23,923 bases of DNA, from positions 1 through 23,923 of the forward strand of contig UROI01000021.1 in NCBI GenBank assembly GCA_900549325.1, written 5' to 3'. Position 1 is the stretch's first letter. Every line of letters starts with the position of its first letter. Under the pieces are notes generated by a model, which was not told the origin of the DNA, ran no database searches, and saw nothing but the letters and a program-made list of their open reading frames with translations. Source of the stretch: an uncultured Mycoplasmatota bacterium. Its GTDB lineage: Bacteria > Bacillota_I > Bacilli_A > RF39 > UBA660. This document shows positions 21,580 to 23,923 of this stretch, one piece after another. The position numbers were made by a program, and so were the translations under genes.

Positions 21580-23718
21580 ATGGATAAAAAAGTATTCGAG
21601 TTAGATTTTTATGGAAGAAAGATAGTAGTAGAACATGGACAACTAGCTAAACAAGCTGATGGAGCTGTACTTGTTAGATATGGTGATACAGTAGTACTTA
21701 GTACGGCAGTTGTTAGTAAGAGTGCTAATCTATTATCTGATTTCTTTCCACTTATGGTTTTATACCAAGAAAAATTATATTCTGTAGGTAAGATACCTGG
21801 AGGATTTATTAAGAGAGAGGGTAGACCTACTGATGCTGCTACACTAGCTGCTAGAATGATAGATAGACCTCTTAGACCATTATTTCCAGAGGATTTTAAG
21901 AATGAGGTACAAATTGTTAATACAGTGTTATCTGTAGATCAAGATAATTCACCTGAACTTACAGCTTTACTTGGATCATCACTTTGTGTATCTATTAGTA
22001 AGATACCATTTAATGGACCAGTAGCAGCAGTTAAAGTTGGTAGAATTAATGGAGAATTTATTATTAATCCTACTGTAGAACAATCTGAAGAGTCTGATAT
22101 TGACCTTACAGTAGCAGGTACAAAAGATGCTATTAATATGGTTGAGGCTGGTGCTAGAGAAGCTTCTGAAGATGATATGCTTGAGGCTTTAATGTTTGGA
22201 CATGAGGCTATTAAGAAGTTAATTGCTTTTGAAGAAAAAATAATTGAAGAGATTGGTCTTCCTACTATGGAATATGAAAAGTTAGAAATAACTTCAGAAC
22301 TTAGAAGTGAAGTTGATACTTATGTAAGAGAAAGACTTGATAAGGCTCTTAGAATTAAAGATAAATTAGAGAAATATGCTGCTATTGATAGTTTACAAGA
22401 AGAAGTAGTTGAAAAGTATAAGAATGAAAATGAAGATACTATGAAACCTGAGGAATTAAATGAATTACTTACTAAAGTGGCTTTAATATTCCATGGTATA
22501 GAATATGAATTATTTAGAAATATTGTTGTTAAAGAGAAGACTAGAGCAGATGGACGTGCTATGGACGAGATTAGACCATTATCTACTGATATTGATTTAC
22601 TTCCTAGAACTCATGGTAGTGCTTTATTTACTAGAGGACAAACACAAAGTTTAGCAACAGTTACTCTTGGAGCTTTAGGAGAACATCAAATACTTGATGG
22701 TCTTGGAATTGAAGATGCTAAGAGATTTATGTTACATTATAATTTCCCACCATTCTCAGTAGGAGAAACTGGTAGATATGGGGCTCCTGGTAGAAGAGAA
22801 ATTGGTCATGGAGCATTAGGAGAGAGAGCACTTTCTTATGTTATTCCTAGTGAAGAAGAATTTCCTTATACTATAAGGGTAGTTAGTGAAATACTTGAAA
22901 GTAATGGATCTAGTAGTCAGGCTACTATTTGTGCTGGTACTATGGCTCTTATGGCTGCTGGTGTTCCTATTAAGAAACCAGTAGCAGGTATTGCTATGGG
23001 ACTTATTACTCATGAAGATGATTATACTATTCTTACTGATATTCAAGGTATGGAAGATCATCTTGGAGATATGGACTTTAAAGTAGCAGGAACTCGTGAC
23101 GGTATTACAGCTCTTCAAATGGATATTAAGATTGATGGTATTAATAGAGAAATATTAAAAGAGGCTTTAGCTCAAGCTAAGAAAGCTAGATTTGAAATAT
23201 TAGATGTTATTGAAAAACAAATAGCTAAACCAAGAGAAGATGTATCTAAGTATGCTCCTAAGACTGAGGTATTTATGATTAATCCAGATAAGATTAAAGA
23301 TGTTATTGGTCGTGGTGGAGAGATGATTACTAAGATTATCTTAGAATGTAGTAATGTTAATACTGTTAATGATATTAATGCTGTTAAAGTAGATCTTGAA
23401 GATGATGGTAGAGTTATTATTTACCATACTGATAGGGATATTATTAATAAGACTGCTGAAAGAATTAAGAATATTGCTAGAGAAGTAGAAATTGGTAAGA
23501 CTTATACTTGTAAGGTAGTTAATGTAGAAGACTTTGGTATATTTGTTGAATTATGGCCTGGATGTGAAGGATTAATTCATGTATCCCAACTTGATACTAA
23601 GAGAGTAGATAAACCTAGTGATTTGTTTAAAGTTGGTGATGAAGTTATAGCTATAGCTACTGGATATGATAAGAAAGGTAAACTTAACTTATCTAGAAAA
23701 GATTTATTAAAGAAATAG
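21580..23718 (+). CDS. pnp: polyribonucleotide nucleotidyltransferase (PNPase)
   Basis: 712 residues, typical length. PNPase degrades RNA 3' to 5' using phosphate and is a main RNA-decay enzyme, often in the RNA degradosome. In order: first RNase PH-like domain (GKIPGGFIKREGRP), the helical linker, the second RNase PH domain with the conserved active-site regions (TRADGRAMDEIRPLS, GSALFTRGQTQSLATVTLG, FPPFSVGETGR, NGSSSQATICAGTMALMAAG, MEDHLGDMDFKVAGT), a KH domain with VIGRGG (from about residue 566), and a C-terminal S1 domain (from about 639) with GLIHVSQL and LNLSRKD. An earlier TTG (21565) is in frame, but GGAGG at 21567-21571, 8 nt before ATG 21580, sets the start. Confidence 0.98.
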   Translation: MDKKVFELDFYGRKIVVEHGQLAKQADGAVLVRYGDTVVLSTAVVSKSANLLSDFFPLMVLYQEKLYSVGKIPGGFIKREGRPTDAATLAARMIDRPLRPLFPEDFKNEVQIVNTVLSVDQDNSPELTALLGSSLCVSISKIPFNGPVAAVKVGRINGEFIINPTVEQSEESDIDLTVAGTKDAINMVEAGAREASEDDMLEALMFGHEAIKKLIAFEEKIIEEIGLPTMEYEKLEITSELRSEVDTYVRERLDKALRIKDKLEKYAAIDSLQEEVVEKYKNENEDTMKPEELNELLTKVALIFHGIEYELFRNIVVKEKTRADGRAMDEIRPLSTDIDLLPRTHGSALFTRGQTQSLATVTLGALGEHQILDGLGIEDAKRFMLHYNFPPFSVGETGRYGAPGRREIGHGALGERALSYVIPSEEEFPYTIRVVSEILESNGSSSQATICAGTMALMAAGVPIKKPVAGIAMGLITHEDDYTILTDIQGMEDHLGDMDFKVAGTRDGITALQMDIKIDGINREILKEALAQAKKARFEILDVIEKQIAKPREDVSKYAPKTEVFMINPDKIKDVIGRGGEMITKIILECSNVNTVNDINAVKVDLEDDGRVIIYHTDRDIINKTAERIKNIAREVEIGKTYTCKVVNVEDFGIFVELWPGCEGLIHVSQLDTKRVDKPSDLFKVGDEVIAIATGYDKKGKLNLSRKDLLKK

Positions 23719-23737
23719 TTTTGTTCTATTTCTTTTT
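23709..23737 (+). terminator. pnp terminator
   Basis: Arms AAAGAAATAG (23709-23718, including the stop codon) and CTATTTCTTT (23726-23735) with a 7-nt loop and trailing Ts. It is AT-rich but 10 bp long and perfect. Confidence 0.65.
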
Positions 23738-23798
23738 GCTTCTTAAGCCTATATTTATAGTCTTAAGAAGCATAACATAGCCTGTAGTCTATGCTGTG
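23738..23798 (+). repeat. paired-hairpin element, copy D
   Basis: The long-loop hairpin comes first: perfect arms GCTTCTTAAG (23738-23747) and CTTAAGAAGC (23762-23771) around CCTATATTTATAGT. It abuts the short-loop hairpin with arms ATAACATAG (23772-23780) and CTATGCTGT (23789-23797), one mismatch and one wobble, around CCTGTAGT. Both carry GCC...GTC. It begins right after the pnp terminator T-run, and the order of hairpins matches copy C. Confidence 0.82.
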
Positions 23799-23825
23799 AA
23801 ATTTTATTTATTTTCTAAATACTTA

Positions 23826-23854
23826 TTGCAAAATATCATTACTTATGGTATTAT
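23826..23854 (+). promoter_or_regulatory. promoter of a gene beyond the window
   Basis: The -35 TTGCAA (23826-23831), a 17-nt spacer and -10 TATTAT (23849-23854) are followed by about 60 nt of leader. Confidence 0.55.
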
Positions 23855-23910
23855 TTTATACGTAAGGTAATAGATATAATTTATGTATAAAAACTATAAA
23901 TTATGTAAGA

Positions 23911-23917
23911 AAGGAGG
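23911..23917 (+). promoter_or_regulatory. ribosome binding site of a gene starting past the window end
   Basis: AAGGAGG at 23911-23917 is a full-strength Shine-Dalgarno. The last six bases before the edge contain no start codon, so a plus-strand gene should begin at or within a few bases of the window end. Confidence 0.7.
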
Positions 23918-23923
23918 CCCTTC

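Noticed and set aside
22816..23118. Minus-strand open frame of 100 codons within pnp
   Set aside because: Antisense shadow of a highly conserved gene; Ser/Asn/His-rich translation without any signal.

Overview
The window is AT-rich (by eye roughly 30% GC) and comes from a low-GC Bacillota-type bacterium. It reads with UAA/UAG/UGA stops, AAGGAGG-type ribosome binding sites and consensus sigma-A promoters. A complete GerA/GerC/GerB germinant-receptor operon implies a spore-forming lineage. scpAB, ruvB, rpsO and pnp are core Bacillota genes. A poorly characterised gut Bacilli/Erysipelotrichia-like lineage is a reasonable guess, but the sequence does not prove it.

Layout. On the minus strand, 74-889 is a ZIP metal transporter, 943-1203 a small unknown protein, and 4988-1318 an overlapping gerA-gerC-gerB operon. 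A divergent region of 312 bp follows. On the plus strand, 5301-9222 is a three-gene operon with a perfect promoter and a strong terminator: two paralogous coiled-coil proteins with tryptophan-bearing disordered tails, then a DUF1292-like protein. A small minus-strand gene (9250-9456) faces it. Next come scpA-scpB-ruvB (9694-11953) and a Dam-type adenine methylase (12055-12903). An accessory segment (about 12904-16154) carries an ABC transporter with two FtsX-like permeases, two GCGACA dyads and a 5'-truncated Fic gene. An unrecognised 390-aa protein, an AMP-forming ligase and a membrane hybrid histidine-kinase homologue lacking its phospho-acceptor residues fill 16155-21121. The window ends with rpsO (with a structured leader), pnp, and the promoter and RBS of a gene starting just outside.

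Most unusual signal: four intergenic elements of about 60 bp (5053-5109, 9567-9624, 11966-12028, 23738-23798). Each is two hairpins that abut with no spacer. The helix sequences differ between copies but stay complementary, and all eight hairpins share one internal signature, 5'-G(C/T)C ... GTC-3', which places a pyrimidine-pyrimidine mismatch between a G-C and a C-G pair. Two copies sit as an inverted pair around the coiled-coil operon. I do not recognise this family. It could be a REP/BIME-like mobile repeat, a protein-binding site or a structured RNA.

How the genes work together: ScpA/ScpB are the kleisin and winged-helix partners of SMC, and the neighbouring coiled-coil operon might also serve the chromosome or cell envelope, though only adjacency suggests it. 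The ligase and pseudo-kinase form a probable two-gene operon. rpsO and pnp are the conserved ribosome/RNA-decay pair.
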